Positions 1 through 9,405 are shown, numbered from the stretch's first letter. The stretch: 64,000 nt of DNA from Candidatus Heritagella intestinalis (GCA_904420555.1 CAJFVO010000009.1:16963-80962), one strand, 5' to 3'. Program-made: numbers and translations. Notes: generated by a model not told the origin, from the sequence alone.

Positions 1-630
1 TGCCAGCAGGGCCACGTTATTGGCGATGATGACCTTCTTGAACAGGCCCACCAGGAACCGCTGGACGCCGGCGGTGAATTTCTCCAAAGTCTCCCGGCGG
101 TCCGTCAGCTGCAAGGCCAAATCCTCATACCGGACAATGGGACCCGCCACCAGGTGGGGGAAGAAGGACACATAGGCCCCGTAGTTCACCAGGCTCCGCT
201 GCCGGGGGGCCCGGTTCCGGTAAATATCAATGGTATAGGACATGGACTCAAAGGTATAGAAGGAAATGCCGATGGGCAGTGCCACCTCCGGCACCGGGAC
301 GCTCAGGCCCGTGGCGGAATTGAAGGTGGTCACCAGCAGCCCGGAATACTTGAAAAAGCCCAGCAGGGCCAGGTTGACAATCACGCTGGAAATCAAAAAG
401 CCCTTGGCGATTTTGGGCCTGTCCCGGAACCGGTCCACCATAGCGCCGTTGAAGTAATCAAAAAAGGCGGTGAACAGCATCAGGAGGATATACACCGGTT
501 CCCCCCAGGCGTAAAACACCAGGCTGAACACAAACAGCACCAGGTTCCGGAACCGCCGGGGCACTACAAAATAGGCGATGAGCACCACCGGTAAAAACAC
601 AAAGAGAAAAAACAGGCTGCTGAATATCAT
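1..630 (-). CDS. MBOAT-family O-acyltransferase (AlgI/DltB-like), C-terminus cut by window edge
   Basis: The 210 visible codons encode a very hydrophobic protein starting MIFSSLFFLFVFLP, with several membrane segments. They include the segments FYAWGEPVYILLM and SFYTFESMSYTIDIYRN and the stretch FFPHLVAGPIVRYEDL, which are characteristic of membrane-bound O-acyltransferases such as AlgI. Such proteins acylate extracytoplasmic polysaccharides; the acceptor cannot be told from here. The start ATG (628-630) follows a GGAAAGGGATGG ribosome site. The catalytic His region lies beyond the left edge, so activity cannot be judged. A partner SGNH/AlgJ-type protein would be expected further left. Confidence 0.88.
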   Translation of the reverse strand, partial: MIFSSLFFLFVFLPVVLIAYFVVPRRFRNLVLFVFSLVFYAWGEPVYILLMLFTAFFDYFNGAMVDRFRDRPKIAKGFLISSVIVNLALLGFFKYSGLLVTTFNSATGLSVPVPEVALPIGISFYTFESMSYTIDIYRNRAPRQRSLVNYGAYVSFFPHLVAGPIVRYEDLALQLTDRRETLEKFTAGVQRFLVGLFKKVIIANNVALLA

Positions 631-761
631 GGGTTTCGACCATCCCTTTCCACAATCCCCTACAAATCGTATTTTTTGAGATTTATAATACGGCCCGTTT
701 ATTCAAATTCCGGGAGAAAACGCCGCTCCGGGCCCCAGAGCCGGCGCCTATAAATCTCAGC

Positions 762-802
762 GGGGAAGCACCCGGAAAAAGCATTTTTCCCGGATGCTTC
801 CC
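762..802. terminator. Imperfect inverted repeat, possible terminator for the minus-strand GNAT unit
   Basis: GGGGAAGCA...TGCTTCCCC arms enclose AAAAA/TTTTT, giving a stem of about 19 bp with small mismatches. It lies 60 bp beyond the acetyltransferase stop. No clear T-run follows on either strand, so the terminator role is uncertain. Confidence 0.45.
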
Positions 803-862
803 CCTTCATTTGGGATAGACCCATTATAGCACAAGTTCACACAGGAAAAGATTACAATCGGA

Positions 863-1297
863 TTACAATCTCTTTTCCATCTCCACATGGGGGCAGTGCT
901 CATCCAGGTATTCCGGGCCGTGGGCGGTGTAGCCTAACTTCTCGTAAAAACCCCGGGCCTGCACCTGGGCCGAAAGCACCACTTTCTCCCCGCCTTCACC
1001 GGCAACGGCCTTTTCCAGGCCCTCCATCACCAGGCGGCCCAGCTCCCTGCCCCGGAAGGCTTTGCGCACGCACACCCGGCCAATATGCCACACCTTGCCC
1101 CCGTCCTGGGAGAAGGCCCGGCCTGTAGCCGCCGGCTCCTCCCCGGCCAGCACCAGCAGGTGCAGGGCGGTTTCATCGGTGGCGTCAAATTCATTCTGAA
1201 AGCCCTGCTCCTCCATGAAAACTTCCTGCCGGATTTGGCGCACCTGGGGCAGGTTGTCGATGCCGAAAGCGGTTTGGACTGCAAAATTCGATTCCAT
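863..1297 (-). CDS. GNAT-family N-acetyltransferase (ElaA/YjcF-like)
   Basis: This 144-residue protein matches small GNAT enzymes of the ElaA/YjcF type. The VFMEEQGF...EFDATDETALHLL segment near residues 27-48 and the acetyl-CoA binding region IGRVCVRKAFRGRELGRLVME at about 72-92 are typical. It ends with FYEKLGYTAHGPEYLDEHCPH, the usual C-terminal signature. It is a cytoplasmic acetyltransferase whose acceptor is unknown. ATG is preceded by ATAGGAG at about 10 nt. The gene follows the MscS-like channel gene by 39 bp on the same strand, so the two are probably co-transcribed. Confidence 0.85.
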   Translation of the reverse strand: MESNFAVQTAFGIDNLPQVRQIRQEVFMEEQGFQNEFDATDETALHLLVLAGEEPAATGRAFSQDGGKVWHIGRVCVRKAFRGRELGRLVMEGLEKAVAGEGGEKVVLSAQVQARGFYEKLGYTAHGPEYLDEHCPHVEMEKRL

Positions 1298-1336
1298 CTC
1301 GTATATTCTCCTATTGTTATTACAGTATGTATCAGC

Positions 1337-2137
1337 TCATCGCATATGAACGTCGATTTGGGGGAAGGGAATTTCGATGCCCGCTTCGTCAAAGGCGTTC
1401 TTCACCTTCTCCTGCATCTCATAGTACAGGGGCCAGTAGTCGTCGGTATCGCACCAGACCTTCACCACCATGAGGATAGCGCTGTCCTGGTGCTCCCCCA
1501 CGGCGATGAGGGGGGCCGGGTCCTGGAGGATCTTCTCATTGGCGGCCACCACTTCTTCCAGCACCTGCCGGGCCTGGGCCAAATCCGTGCTGTAGGAAAC
1601 CGAATAGTTCAGGTCCAGCCGGCGGGTTTTCTGGGCGCTGAAATTGGTAATAATATTGGTGGTCAGCTCCGAGTTGGGGATGATGACCTCTTTGTTGTCA
1701 AAGGTCCGCAGGGAGGTATACATAATCTCGATGCGCTCCACGGTGCCCTCCACCCCCTCGGTGACCAGGTAATCCCCTGCCCGGAAAGGATGGGTAAACA
1801 GAATCTGCACGCCGCTGGCTACATTGCTCATGCTGTCCTTGATGGCCAGGCCCACGGCCACGCCCATGGTGCCCACTGCCGCAATAATGGAGGTCACGTC
1901 CATGCCCAGCTGGGCCGCCGCCGTAATGGCCACCAGCAGCTTCAGGAGGATACTCACCACCGAGCTGATAAAGGTGACCGCCCCTTTTTCGGCGCGGCCC
2001 CGGTCCATGGCCTTTTTCAGCAGCTTCACCACCAATTTGGAGAGGTACCACCCCACCACAAAGGTCACCAGCGCCCACAGAATCCGGGGGCCAACCTGCC
2101 AAATCCAATCCAAAATGGGCTGCCAGAAGTTTTCCAT
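1337..2137 (-). CDS. Small-conductance mechanosensitive channel, MscS family
   Basis: This 266-residue inner-membrane channel opens under membrane tension to release solutes during osmotic downshock. Transmembrane segments are followed by the pore helix and the beta domain (GVEGTVERIEIMYTSLRTFDN, IIPNSELTTNIITNFS), which are hallmarks of MscS. The start is ATG at 2135-2137, because AAAGGAG sits 7 nt upstream. An in-frame extension of 11 codons has no ribosome site. The length is close to E. coli MscS (286). It heads a two-gene unit with the acetyltransferase. Confidence 0.93.
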   Translation of the reverse strand: MENFWQPILDWIWQVGPRILWALVTFVVGWYLSKLVVKLLKKAMDRGRAEKGAVTFISSVVSILLKLLVAITAAAQLGMDVTSIIAAVGTMGVAVGLAIKDSMSNVASGVQILFTHPFRAGDYLVTEGVEGTVERIEIMYTSLRTFDNKEVIIPNSELTTNIITNFSAQKTRRLDLNYSVSYSTDLAQARQVLEEVVAANEKILQDPAPLIAVGEHQDSAILMVVKVWCDTDDYWPLYYEMQEKVKNAFDEAGIEIPFPQIDVHMR

Positions 2138-2186
2138 AGCCTGCTCCTTTCCCGGCCAGGGAGGCCGCACAAGAGAATTTTTATCT

Positions 2187-2195
2187 ATTATAGCA
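2187..2195 (-). promoter_or_regulatory. Extended -10 promoter for the MscS gene
   Basis: On the minus strand the sequence reads TGCTATAAT, an extended -10 element about 50 bp before the mscS-like start. No good -35 is visible, which fits extended -10 promoters. Confidence 0.5.
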
Positions 2196-2297
2196 TCCCC
2201 TTTCCCGGTACAAAAGAGGATTTTTCTTTTTTGCGGAAAAACTGCCGGTTTTATGGAAACTTCCCCGGGAATCCATCTTCCTATCCGGAGTTGTCTA

Positions 2298-2306
2298 TGG
2301 TATAAT
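2298..2306 (+). promoter_or_regulatory. Extended -10 promoter for the MORN-repeat gene
   Basis: TGGTATAAT is an extended -10 element 61 bp before the ATG at 2367. It faces away from the MscS promoter, so the 230-bp gap is a divergent promoter region. Confidence 0.55.
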
Positions 2307-2366
2307 AGGATGTAAAAAACCGGGGGCTGGAATTTCAGCTCCCGATATTCAGGAGGATTTGACGCT

Positions 2367-4004
2367 ATGTTACAGCCAACCGGCGGCCAGCCCGCGTTTT
2401 ACTCCATATGCCTGTTCCCCTATGACGCCGCCGAGCGGTTCCACGGCCCCCTGGCCCAGCTGCGCCGGCAATTTTTTGAAAACCGCCGTCCCTGCCGGGC
2501 TTCCGGGGAGGAAGTGGCCGGCGGGCAGCTCTGCCGTTACCGGGGCGGCATCCACCGCAAGCGACTGCGCTGGGTGTGCCGGGGCGGCGGGCTGGTACGG
2601 GAAGAAGCCCTGCCGGTAAGCGGCGGCTCCGCCCTGCTCCTCCGGGACGCCCGGGGCTTTTTATACTGCCGGGTGCTGTACCGGGAAAACCAATGGGAGC
2701 GCAGCAGCTATTTCCGCCCCGGGGACAGCCGCCCGGCGGTGATCCTGGAGCCTGTTGCCGGGGAAAACCGCATCCTGCGCACCGACCTGTGCCCGGAAAC
2801 CGGTAAATACCGCCGCCAGGAGCTGCTCCCCTGCCCCTTTGCCCCGGGGACGGCCCATCAAAGCGCCGTGAATAACCAGGTGGGTTCCGCGCCGTCGGTG
2901 ATTGCCTCCACCAGCGCCGGGGATTTCTGCTACTGCCCCCCGGAGGAGCAGACCCTGCGGCTCCAATGGGAAGGCCGTCTCATGGAAACCGACCTAAATT
3001 CCCTTCCCCGCTTTATCCCCAAAAACCCGGAAACAGCGGAAGAGGCTCCTTTGGAAGCACCGCCGGAACTGCCCCTTGACCCTCTCCCCGGCCCTGCCCC
3101 CCATGCGGAACCGGAGAAAGAGCCGGCAGAGGAAACGCCTGCTGCTATAGAGCCCAACAGCTATGCCGCCAACCACGAGGTTTTCCGGGTGGACGTGGAG
3201 CCCCCCATTCACAGCACCCGCTACCGGGTGGCGGTAAAGCGCACCCGGGGCCCGGTGCAGGTGGACAGCCGCCATCTGCGGCCCTCCACCCGGGAAGAAG
3301 CCCCTGCCCCCACAGCGGAAGCCTCCCAGGACGAGGACCCGGAGGACGCCGTCCCTTTCCAGGGGAGGCCCGCCGCTAAACGCATTATCGTCAGCGCGGA
3401 AGAAAGCTGCCTGTATTTTGGGGAGCTGCTGGACGGGATGCGCACGGGGCGCGGCCGCACAGAACAGGAAAGCGGCGCTACCGCCTATGAGGGCGACTAT
3501 AAAAACGACCAGCGGGACGGCTGGGGCGCGTGCTACTACCGCTCCGGGGAGCCCTGCTATATCGGCGGCTGGAAGGAAAACCGCCGGGAGGGCCTGGGGG
3601 CCACCTTCCAAAACGGCACCCACGCCCTCCACGTGGGCAAGTGGAAGGACGGCGTCCCCGGGAAAATGGCCACCCTCTTTGACGGGGAGGGGAACCTGCG
3701 CTTTGCCGGGCAGCTGGAAAACGGCCAGCGCCAGGGGGTAGGGGTTTCCTACCGGGCCGACGACGGCGCCCTGTTTGTGGGCAAGTGGAAGGACAACCGC
3801 CCCACCGGGGAAGGCACGGAGTTTGACGCCCAGGGCAACCTGGTGTACACCGGTATGTGGAAGGACGGCAAGCGCCACGGCCGGGGCACGGAATTCGACG
3901 CCCAGGGCAACGTGGTCTTTACCGGGGAATGGCGGGACGACTGCTACTATGAGGGCGTGCATTACAGCCGGTTGCTCCCGCCAGACCAGGCCCCCCAAGG
4001 CTGA
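2367..4004 (+). CDS. MORN-repeat protein with unknown N-terminal domain
   Basis: This is a 545-residue protein with no signal peptide. Residues about 1-210 do not match a family I recognise. Residues 215-365 are acidic and proline-rich, probably a linker. From about residue 370 there are about six or seven MORN-type repeats of 20-23 residues, such as YEGDYKNDQRDGWGACYY and YTGMWKDGKRHGRGTEFD. MORN repeats form beta-hairpin ladders that bind proteins or lipids. ATG follows AGGAGG at a normal distance. It is monocistronic between divergent and convergent neighbours. The function is unknown. Confidence 0.8.
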   Translation: MLQPTGGQPAFYSICLFPYDAAERFHGPLAQLRRQFFENRRPCRASGEEVAGGQLCRYRGGIHRKRLRWVCRGGGLVREEALPVSGGSALLLRDARGFLYCRVLYRENQWERSSYFRPGDSRPAVILEPVAGENRILRTDLCPETGKYRRQELLPCPFAPGTAHQSAVNNQVGSAPSVIASTSAGDFCYCPPEEQTLRLQWEGRLMETDLNSLPRFIPKNPETAEEAPLEAPPELPLDPLPGPAPHAEPEKEPAEETPAAIEPNSYAANHEVFRVDVEPPIHSTRYRVAVKRTRGPVQVDSRHLRPSTREEAPAPTAEASQDEDPEDAVPFQGRPAAKRIIVSAEESCLYFGELLDGMRTGRGRTEQESGATAYEGDYKNDQRDGWGACYYRSGEPCYIGGWKENRREGLGATFQNGTHALHVGKWKDGVPGKMATLFDGEGNLRFAGQLENGQRQGVGVSYRADDGALFVGKWKDNRPTGEGTEFDAQGNLVYTGMWKDGKRHGRGTEFDAQGNVVFTGEWRDDCYYEGVHYSRLLPPDQAPQG

Positions 4005-4030
4005 GCAGCCCGGAAACGGCAGCTCGCCGC

Positions 4031-4059
4031 AAAAAAAGGCCGCCTGGTATCAGGCGGCC
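4031..4059 (-). terminator. Intrinsic terminator of the small membrane protein gene
   Basis: GGCCGCCTG and CAGGCGGCC form a perfect 9-bp stem with a 4-nt loop. Read on the minus strand it is followed by seven T residues. It also lies just after the convergent MORN gene. Confidence 0.85.
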
Positions 4060-4081
4060 CGGGAGTGGTTTCCCCTGCAAT

Positions 4082-4264
4082 TTACTTGAACATATACTGG
4101 ACGTTGTCCAGCACGTCGCTGACGGTCTTCATGGCCTTGCCGGCGCTCTTTTTCAGGTGCTTCTTGTCGGTTTTCATCATCTGGCTGCCCACCACGGTGA
4201 CGGCTGCCCCTGCCAGCATCCCGATGCCTACGCCTTTGACCATATTCATTGTGCTCTTCATCAT
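4082..4264 (-). CDS. Small YtxH-like membrane protein, hypothetical
   Basis: This 60-residue protein (MMKSTMNMVKGVGIGMLAGA...) has one glycine-rich hydrophobic segment at about residues 8-28. A Lys-rich amphipathic tail containing KKHLKKSAGKAMKTVSDVLD follows. That layout resembles YtxH-type or other small Clostridial membrane proteins, but the similarity is only in shape. The start is the ATG pair at 4259-4264, since GGGAGG lies 9 nt upstream. An upstream in-frame ATG lacks a ribosome site. It is transcribed alone and ends at a strong terminator. Confidence 0.65.
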   Translation of the reverse strand: MMKSTMNMVKGVGIGMLAGAAVTVVGSQMMKTDKKHLKKSAGKAMKTVSDVLDNVQYMFK

Positions 4265-4401
4265 GTGATAGAACCTCCCATAAAAAAGTAAGATTTTCAC
4301 AACGGAAACCGCATTCATCATTCTTTCCCCTTTTCTTCAAAATAGTACCGCTATTTTTTTCCAAATGCTTTTCATTCCATTTTTAAAGGAGCCGATTTCT
4401 T

Positions 4402-4920
4402 TTGCCAACCCTCAATATCGTCCTGGTGGAGCCGGAGATCCCCCAAAATACCGGCAATATCGCCCGCACCTGCGCCGCCACCGGCGCCCGGCTGCATCTG
4501 GTGGGGCCCATGGGCTTTGCCATTGACGACCGCAAGCTCAAGCGGGCCGGCCTGGATTACTGGCATCTGCTGGACATCACCTACTACGAAAGCCTTTCCG
4601 AATTTTTTGAAAAAAACACCGGGAATTTTTTCTATTTCTCCACCAAGGCCCGGAAAGCCCATTCCGATATGTCCTATCCGGACAACGCCTACCTGGTGTT
4701 CGGCAAGGAGACCGCCGGCCTGCCGGAAGAGCTGCTCTTCCAACACCCGGATTCCTGCGTACGCATCCCCATGATCGAAAACGCCCGGAGCCTGAACCTG
4801 TCCAACTCTGTGGCCGTGGGGGTGTTTGAAGTCCTGCGCCAGTGGGGCTACCCGGAGCTGAGCTGCGCCGGGAACCTGCGGGGCTACGACTGGGACGCCG
4901 CCCCGGTAAAACAGTTGTAA
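4402..4920 (+). CDS. trmL: tRNA (cytidine(34)-2'-O)-methyltransferase, SPOUT class
   Basis: This 172-residue SPOUT methyltransferase uses S-adenosylmethionine to 2'-O-methylate the wobble base of certain leucine tRNAs. The diagnostic TrmL/YibK features are all present: LVEPEIPQNTGNIARTCAAT at the N-terminus, LVFGKETAGLPEEL (motif 2, trefoil knot) and NARSLNLSNSVAVGVFE (motif 3). The start is a TTG at 4402 with AAAGGAG 10 nt upstream; there is no competing ATG. The gene stands alone, upstream of the glycolytic cluster. Confidence 0.93.
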   Translation: MPTLNIVLVEPEIPQNTGNIARTCAATGARLHLVGPMGFAIDDRKLKRAGLDYWHLLDITYYESLSEFFEKNTGNFFYFSTKARKAHSDMSYPDNAYLVFGKETAGLPEELLFQHPDSCVRIPMIENARSLNLSNSVAVGVFEVLRQWGYPELSCAGNLRGYDWDAAPVKQL

Positions 4921-4988
4921 ACACAAGCCCGCCCGGGGCCGGCTGCGTAAAATTTCTGCGTTTTTGTGGGGATTCCCCCCTAAACCGC

Positions 4989-5017
4989 TTGAAAATTACG
5001 CAGATTTGTTATACAAT
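4989..5017 (+). promoter_or_regulatory. Sigma-A promoter for pgk
   Basis: TTGAAA, 17 bp, TACAAT, located 76 bp before the pgk start. It is the only good promoter between trmL and pgk and probably drives pgk-tpiA. Confidence 0.75.
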
Positions 5018-5092
5018 AAAACCAGTCCTTTGTATTTTCTTTCACAAATTCTCAAATGAAGAAGAATCAAAGCAGAAGGAGTGTCATTTATC

Positions 5093-6304
5093 ATGAATTA
5101 TCTCAACAAGAAGACCGTCGAAGACATCGACGTAGCCGGCAAGAAGGTCCTTGTCCGCTGCGACTTTAACGTCCCCTTTGACGCTGAAGGCAACATTTCC
5201 GACCCCAAGCGTATTGACGAGGCCCTGAAGACCATCCGCTATCTGGTGGACCACAAGGCCAAGGTCATCCTGTGCTCCCATCTGGGCCGCCCGAAGGGTG
5301 AGTTCAATATGAAATATTCCCTGGCTCCCGTAGCCGCTTACCTCTCCAAGGCCCTGGGCCAGGAAGTCAAGATGGCCAAGGACGTCATCGGCGAGAGCGC
5401 CAAGAGCATCGCTGCTTCCCTGCAGGACGGCGAAGTGGAGCTCATTGAGAACGTCCGCTTCCACAAGGAAGAGGAAAAGAACGATCCCGCCTTCGCCAAG
5501 GAGCTGGCTTCTATGGCTGAGATCTATGTGAACGACGCCTTCGGCACCGCTCACCGCGCTCACGCTTCCACCGCTGGCGTGGCTGACTACCTCCCCGCTG
5601 TGTGCGGCTACCTGATTCAGAAGGAAATCAAGTATTTGGGCAGCGCCATCAACAACCCCGTGCGTCCCTTCACCGCTATCCTGGGCGGCGCTAAGGTTGC
5701 CGACAAGCTGACCGTTATCTCTAACCTGCTGGAGAAGGTGGACACCCTGATCATCGGCGGCGGCATGGCCTACACCTTCCTGAAGGCCGAAGGCAACGAG
5801 ATCGGCAAGAGCCTGTGCGACGATTCCAAGATCGACTACTGCAAGGAAATGATGGAGAAGGCCAAGGCCAAGGGCGTTAAGCTGATGCTGCCTGTGGACA
5901 CCGCCTGCGTGAAGGAGTTCCCCAACCCCATCGACGCAGAAGTGGAAACCACCGTTGTCCCTGTGGACCAGATTCCCGCCGACATGGAAGGCTGCGACAT
6001 CGGCCCCAAGACCATGGAGCTGTTTGCCGACGCCATCAAGTCTTCCAAGACCGTTGTGTGGAACGGACCCATGGGCGTGTTTGAGAACCCGACCCTGGCT
6101 GCCGGCACCCTGGCGGTTGCCAAGGCCATGGCCGAGAGCGAGGCTGTCACCGTAATCGGCGGCGGCGACTCCGCTGCTGCGGTTGAGAAGCTGGGCTTCG
6201 CCGACAAGATGACCCACATCTCCACCGGCGGCGGCGCTTCCCTGGAGTTCCTGGAGGGCCGGGAGCTGCCCGGCATCGCCTGCCTCAACGAAAAGGACGC
6301 CTAA
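5093..6304 (+). CDS. pgk: Phosphoglycerate kinase
   Basis: This 403-residue cytoplasmic glycolytic enzyme makes ATP from 1,3-bisphosphoglycerate. [10 protein letters not shown] (substrate site), [30 protein letters not shown] and the C-terminal [15 protein letters not shown] and [13 protein letters not shown] nucleotide motifs are intact. The start is ATG at 5093 with AGAAGGAG upstream. A GTG 12 bp earlier overlaps that site and is unlikely. Codon use is markedly more biased (GCC, AAG, CTG) than in neighbouring genes, as expected for a highly expressed enzyme. It is followed by tpiA at 86 bp. No gapA is present beside it. Confidence 0.98.
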   Translation: MNYLNKKTVEDIDVAGKKVLVRCDFNVPFDAEGNISDPKRIDEALKTIRYLVDHKAKVILCSHLGRPKGEFNMKYSLAPVAAYLSKALGQEVKMAKDVIGESAKSIAASLQDGEVELIENVRFHKEEEKNDPAFAKELASMAEIYVNDAFGTAHRAHASTAGVADYLPAVCGYLIQKEIKYLGSAINNPVRPFTAILGGAKVADKLTVISNLLEKVDTLIIGGGMAYTFLKAEGNEIGKSLCDDSKIDYCKEMMEKAKAKGVKLMLPVDTACVKEFPNPIDAEVETTVVPVDQIPADMEGCDIGPKTMELFADAIKSSKTVVWNGPMGVFENPTLAAGTLAVAKAMAESEAVTVIGGGDSAAAVEKLGFADKMTHISTGGGASLEFLEGRELPGIACLNEKDA

Positions 6305-6390
6305 TAGAGAATTGATAGGTAGGGCGGGAGAGTGTTTGGCTTTCCCGCCTTATTTATACAAATGGTATAATTGAAAGGAAGCTGTGCATC

Positions 6391-7161
6391 ATGAACAAAG
6401 CTGTCAGAAAAGCCGTCATCGCCGGCAACTGGAAAATGAACAAGACCCCCGCCGAGGCCAAAGAGCTGCTGAACGCCATCGCCCCCCTGGTGAAGGACGC
6501 TGGCTGTGACGTAGTGGCCTGCGTGCCCTATGTGGATTTGCAGACCGCTCTGGAAGCCACTGCCGGCACCAACATTAAGATTGGCGCAGAAAACTGCCAC
6601 TGGGAGCCTTCCGGCGCCTTCACCGGTGAGATTTCCGCCGACATGCTGGCTGCCATGGGCGTTGGCTATGTGATTATCGGCCACAGCGAGCGCCGCACCT
6701 ATTTCGGCGACACCGACGTCACCGTGCAGAAGCGCACCCGGGCCGCTCTGGACAAGGGCCTCACCGTGATCCTGTGCGTGGGCGAGTATCTGGAGCAGCG
6801 CGAGCAGGGCATCACCGCAGAGCTGGTGGCCATGCAGACCAAGATTGCTCTCCAGGGCGTTTCCAAGGAAGAGCTCTCCCGCGTCATCATCGCTTATGAG
6901 CCCGTGTGGGCTATCGGCACCGGCCGCACCGCCACCGCCGAGCAGGCCAACGAGGTTTGCGCTGTCATCCGCGGCGTCATCAAGGAGCTGTATGACGAGG
7001 AAGCTGCTGAGAAGATGGTCATCCAGTACGGCGGCTCCATGAACGCCAAGAATGCAGCCGAGCTGCTGGCCCAGCCCGACGTGGACGGCGGCCTCATCGG
7101 CGGCGCTTCCCTGAAGCCGGCCGACTTTGCCGAGATCGTCAAGGCTGCTACCGTAGGCTGA
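6391..7161 (+). CDS. tpiA: Triosephosphate isomerase
   Basis: This 256-residue TIM-barrel enzyme interconverts dihydroxyacetone phosphate and glyceraldehyde 3-phosphate. The AGNWKMNKT substrate loop, the catalytic His98 in IIGHSERR, Glu170 in AYEPVWAIGTG and the phosphate loop YGGSMNAKN are all present. ATG at 6391 follows GAAAGGAAG. It sits between pgk and gpmI on the same strand and shares their strong codon bias. It is probably co-transcribed with pgk. Confidence 0.98.
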   Translation: MNKAVRKAVIAGNWKMNKTPAEAKELLNAIAPLVKDAGCDVVACVPYVDLQTALEATAGTNIKIGAENCHWEPSGAFTGEISADMLAAMGVGYVIIGHSERRTYFGDTDVTVQKRTRAALDKGLTVILCVGEYLEQREQGITAELVAMQTKIALQGVSKEELSRVIIAYEPVWAIGTGRTATAEQANEVCAVIRGVIKELYDEEAAEKMVIQYGGSMNAKNAAELLAQPDVDGGLIGGASLKPADFAEIVKAATVG

Positions 7162-7221
7162 ACCGAAAAAAACGGGACTCCGGTTTCACAATAGAACCCC
7201 CTGTCCCCCAAATAGAAACTG

Positions 7222-7259
7222 GGGGCTGGCACAGGGCATGAGCCAGCCCCTAACTTTTT
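7222..7259 (+). terminator. Hairpin between tpiA and gpmI
   Basis: GGGGCTGGC and GCCAGCCCC form a perfect 9-bp stem with an 11-nt loop, followed by TAACTTTTT. The T-run is offset by four bases, so it may be a partial terminator that reduces read-through into gpmI. Confidence 0.55.
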
Positions 7260-7316
7260 CCCTGTAAATTTGGGTTCCGGCCCTGCCGGCAACCCCCGAA
7301 AGAAAGGAACGATTCC

Positions 7317-8828
7317 ATGAAAAAACCCCTCGTTTTGATGATCCTGGACGGTTTTGGCTGCGCCCCCAAAGAGGGCAACGCTATTGCCGCTGCAAAAAAG
7401 CCCAACATTGACGCCCTGTTCGCCTCCAACCCGGTGACCCAGATTGGCGCTTCCGGCATGGACGTGGGCCTGCCCGACGGCCAGATGGGCAACAGCGAAG
7501 TGGGCCACACCAACATGGGCGCCGGCCGCATTGTGTATCAGGAGCTCACCCGCATCACCAAGTCCATCCAGGACGGCCCCTTCTTTGAGAACGAGGCATT
7601 CCTGGCCGCTATGGAGAACGCCAAGAAGAACGACAGCGCCCTGCACCTCATCGGCCTGCTGTCCGACGGCGGCGTACACAGCCACATCACCCACCTGTAT
7701 GCCCTGGTGGAGATGGCCAAGAAAATGGGCCTGACCAAGGTGTTTGTCCACTGCCTGCTGGACGGCCGTGACGTGCCCCCCAGCTCCGGCAAGGACTATG
7801 TGCAGCAGCTCTCCGACAAGCTCAAGGAGATCGGCGTAGGCCAGATCGCCACGGTTATGGGCCGCTACTATGCCATGGACCGCGACAACCGCTGGGAGCG
7901 CGTGGAAAAAGCCTATGCCGCCATGGTGTATGGCGAGGGCGAGAAGGCTGCCTGCGGCGTGTGCGCTGTGGCCAACTCCTATGAGAAGGACGTCACCGAC
8001 GAGTTTGTGGTGCCCTGCGTCATCGACGGCGCCCAGCCCATCCAGGCCAACGACTCCATTATCTTCTTCAACTTCCGGCCTGACCGCGCCCGTGAAATCA
8101 CCCGCACCTTTGTGGACCCGGATTTCAACGGCTTTGAGCGCCGGGGCGGCTTCTTCCCCGTCACCTATGTGTGCATGACCCAGTACGACGCCACCATGCC
8201 CAACGTACAGGTAGCCTTCAAGCCCCAGGTGCTGAAGAATACCCTGGGCGAATACCTCTCCGACAAGGGCATGACCCAGCTGCGCATTGCCGAAACCGAG
8301 AAGTATGCCCATGTGACCTTCTTCTTCAACGGCGGCGTGGAAACCGTATACCCCGGCGAGGACCGCATCCTGGTGAAGTCCCCCAAGGTGGCCACCTATG
8401 ACCTCCAGCCGGAGATGAGCGCCTATGAAGTCACCGACAAGATGGTGGAAGCCATTAAGAGCGGCAAATACGACGTCATCATCCTGAACTATGCCAACTG
8501 CGACATGGTCGGCCATACCGGCGTATTCGAGGCCGCTGTCAAGGCCGTAGAGGCTGTGGACACCTGCGTGGGCCGCGTCACCGCTGCCATCCGGGAGATG
8601 GACGGCGTGCTGCTCCTCACCGCTGACCACGGCAACGCCGACAAGATGGTGGACGAGAACGGCGAGCCCTTCACCGCCCACACCACCAATCCGGTGCCCT
8701 TCTGCGTGGCGGGCTATTCCTGCCAGCTGCGGGAAGGCGGCCGTCTGGCGGACATCGCCCCCACCATGCTGCAGATCCTGGGCCTGCCCCAGCCGGAGGA
8801 AATGGACGGCAAGAGCCTGATCCAGTAA
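7317..8828 (+). CDS. gpmI: 2,3-bisphosphoglycerate-independent phosphoglycerate mutase
   Basis: This 503-residue, manganese-dependent member of the alkaline phosphatase superfamily converts 3- to 2-phosphoglycerate. [11 protein letters not shown] holds the first metal Asp, and [17 protein letters not shown] holds the phosphorylated Ser60. [21 protein letters not shown] and [12 protein letters not shown] supply substrate and metal ligands. The length is normal for the family (about 510). ATG at 7317 follows AGAAAGGAACG. It is the third glycolytic gene of the cluster and carries the same high-expression codon bias. Confidence 0.98.
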   Translation: MKKPLVLMILDGFGCAPKEGNAIAAAKKPNIDALFASNPVTQIGASGMDVGLPDGQMGNSEVGHTNMGAGRIVYQELTRITKSIQDGPFFENEAFLAAMENAKKNDSALHLIGLLSDGGVHSHITHLYALVEMAKKMGLTKVFVHCLLDGRDVPPSSGKDYVQQLSDKLKEIGVGQIATVMGRYYAMDRDNRWERVEKAYAAMVYGEGEKAACGVCAVANSYEKDVTDEFVVPCVIDGAQPIQANDSIIFFNFRPDRAREITRTFVDPDFNGFERRGGFFPVTYVCMTQYDATMPNVQVAFKPQVLKNTLGEYLSDKGMTQLRIAETEKYAHVTFFFNGGVETVYPGEDRILVKSPKVATYDLQPEMSAYEVTDKMVEAIKSGKYDVIILNYANCDMVGHTGVFEAAVKAVEAVDTCVGRVTAAIREMDGVLLLTADHGNADKMVDENGEPFTAHTTNPVPFCVAGYSCQLREGGRLADIAPTMLQILGLPQPEEMDGKSLIQ

Positions 8829-8883
8829 GATTCCTCCCGTCATACAACGCAAAAATCCCCGTGCCTGATGACGGGGACCGTAA

Positions 8884-8919
8884 AACAGTGACAGTGGTGC
8901 GATCCGCTGTCACTGTTCT
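8884..8919 (+). terminator. Hairpin after gpmI
   Basis: An 11-bp perfect stem (AACAGTGACAG / CTGTCACTGTT) with a 12-nt loop follows gpmI by 55 bp. Only a weak T-rich stretch follows. A shorter CCCCGT/ACGGGG hairpin lies just before it. Confidence 0.5.
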
Positions 8920-8980
8920 TGTATGATTGGGATTTCCGCGATAGAGCACAGGCCAAGCTGATTGGGGGAGGGAACGTATT

Positions 8981-9328
8981 TTGAAAGTGACAATTGACGA
9001 ACTGGAAGCCTATTTGCTGGATCACTACAGCCATGGCGGAATCGACCAGAGTTTGTTTATGAAGCTCGTAGAGGAAATTGGCGAAGTGGCTGAAGTCCTA
9101 AACAAAAAGGCAGGAAGAAAAGCCTCCTGCAATGAAGATTTACAAGGGCAGCTGGGTGACGAACTGGCAGATGTGGTACATTACGCGATTGCTATCGCAG
9201 CGCTCAATGGCATCGATATGACGGAGCGCATCATTGAAAAAGATAAAAGGGCTTCTATCAAATACGGCCATCGGGTGAATTTGGAGCAATTCCTCCTGAA
9301 GAGGAGAGAAAACAGGCTGGATGGCTGA
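8981..9328 (+). CDS. MazG-like nucleotide pyrophosphohydrolase
   Basis: This 115-residue single-domain protein of the all-alpha NTP pyrophosphohydrolase superfamily probably hydrolyses a nucleoside triphosphate to monophosphate for nucleotide pool cleaning. The metal-binding helices are visible: KLVEEIGEVAEVLNKKAG (EExxE, residues about 28-45) and GDELADVVHYAIAIA (ExxD, about 59-73). The start is TTG at 8981 after GGGAGGG; no ATG is available. Base composition is more AT-rich than in the neighbouring glycolytic genes. It stands alone between a hairpin and a strong terminator. Confidence 0.8.
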   Translation: MKVTIDELEAYLLDHYSHGGIDQSLFMKLVEEIGEVAEVLNKKAGRKASCNEDLQGQLGDELADVVHYAIAIAALNGIDMTERIIEKDKRASIKYGHRVNLEQFLLKRRENRLDG

Positions 9329-9369
9329 ATCCCCGTTCACGGGAAGCCTATCTGTTATCCTCTATTATA

Positions 9370-9405
9370 AAAAGCGGCTCTGTTTTCAAGAGCCGCTTTT
9401 CTTTT
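9370..9405 (+). terminator. Strong intrinsic terminator of the MazG-like gene
   Basis: AAAAGCGGCTCT and AGAGCCGCTTTT form a 12-bp perfect stem with a 7-nt loop, followed by CTTTT. Confidence 0.9.
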
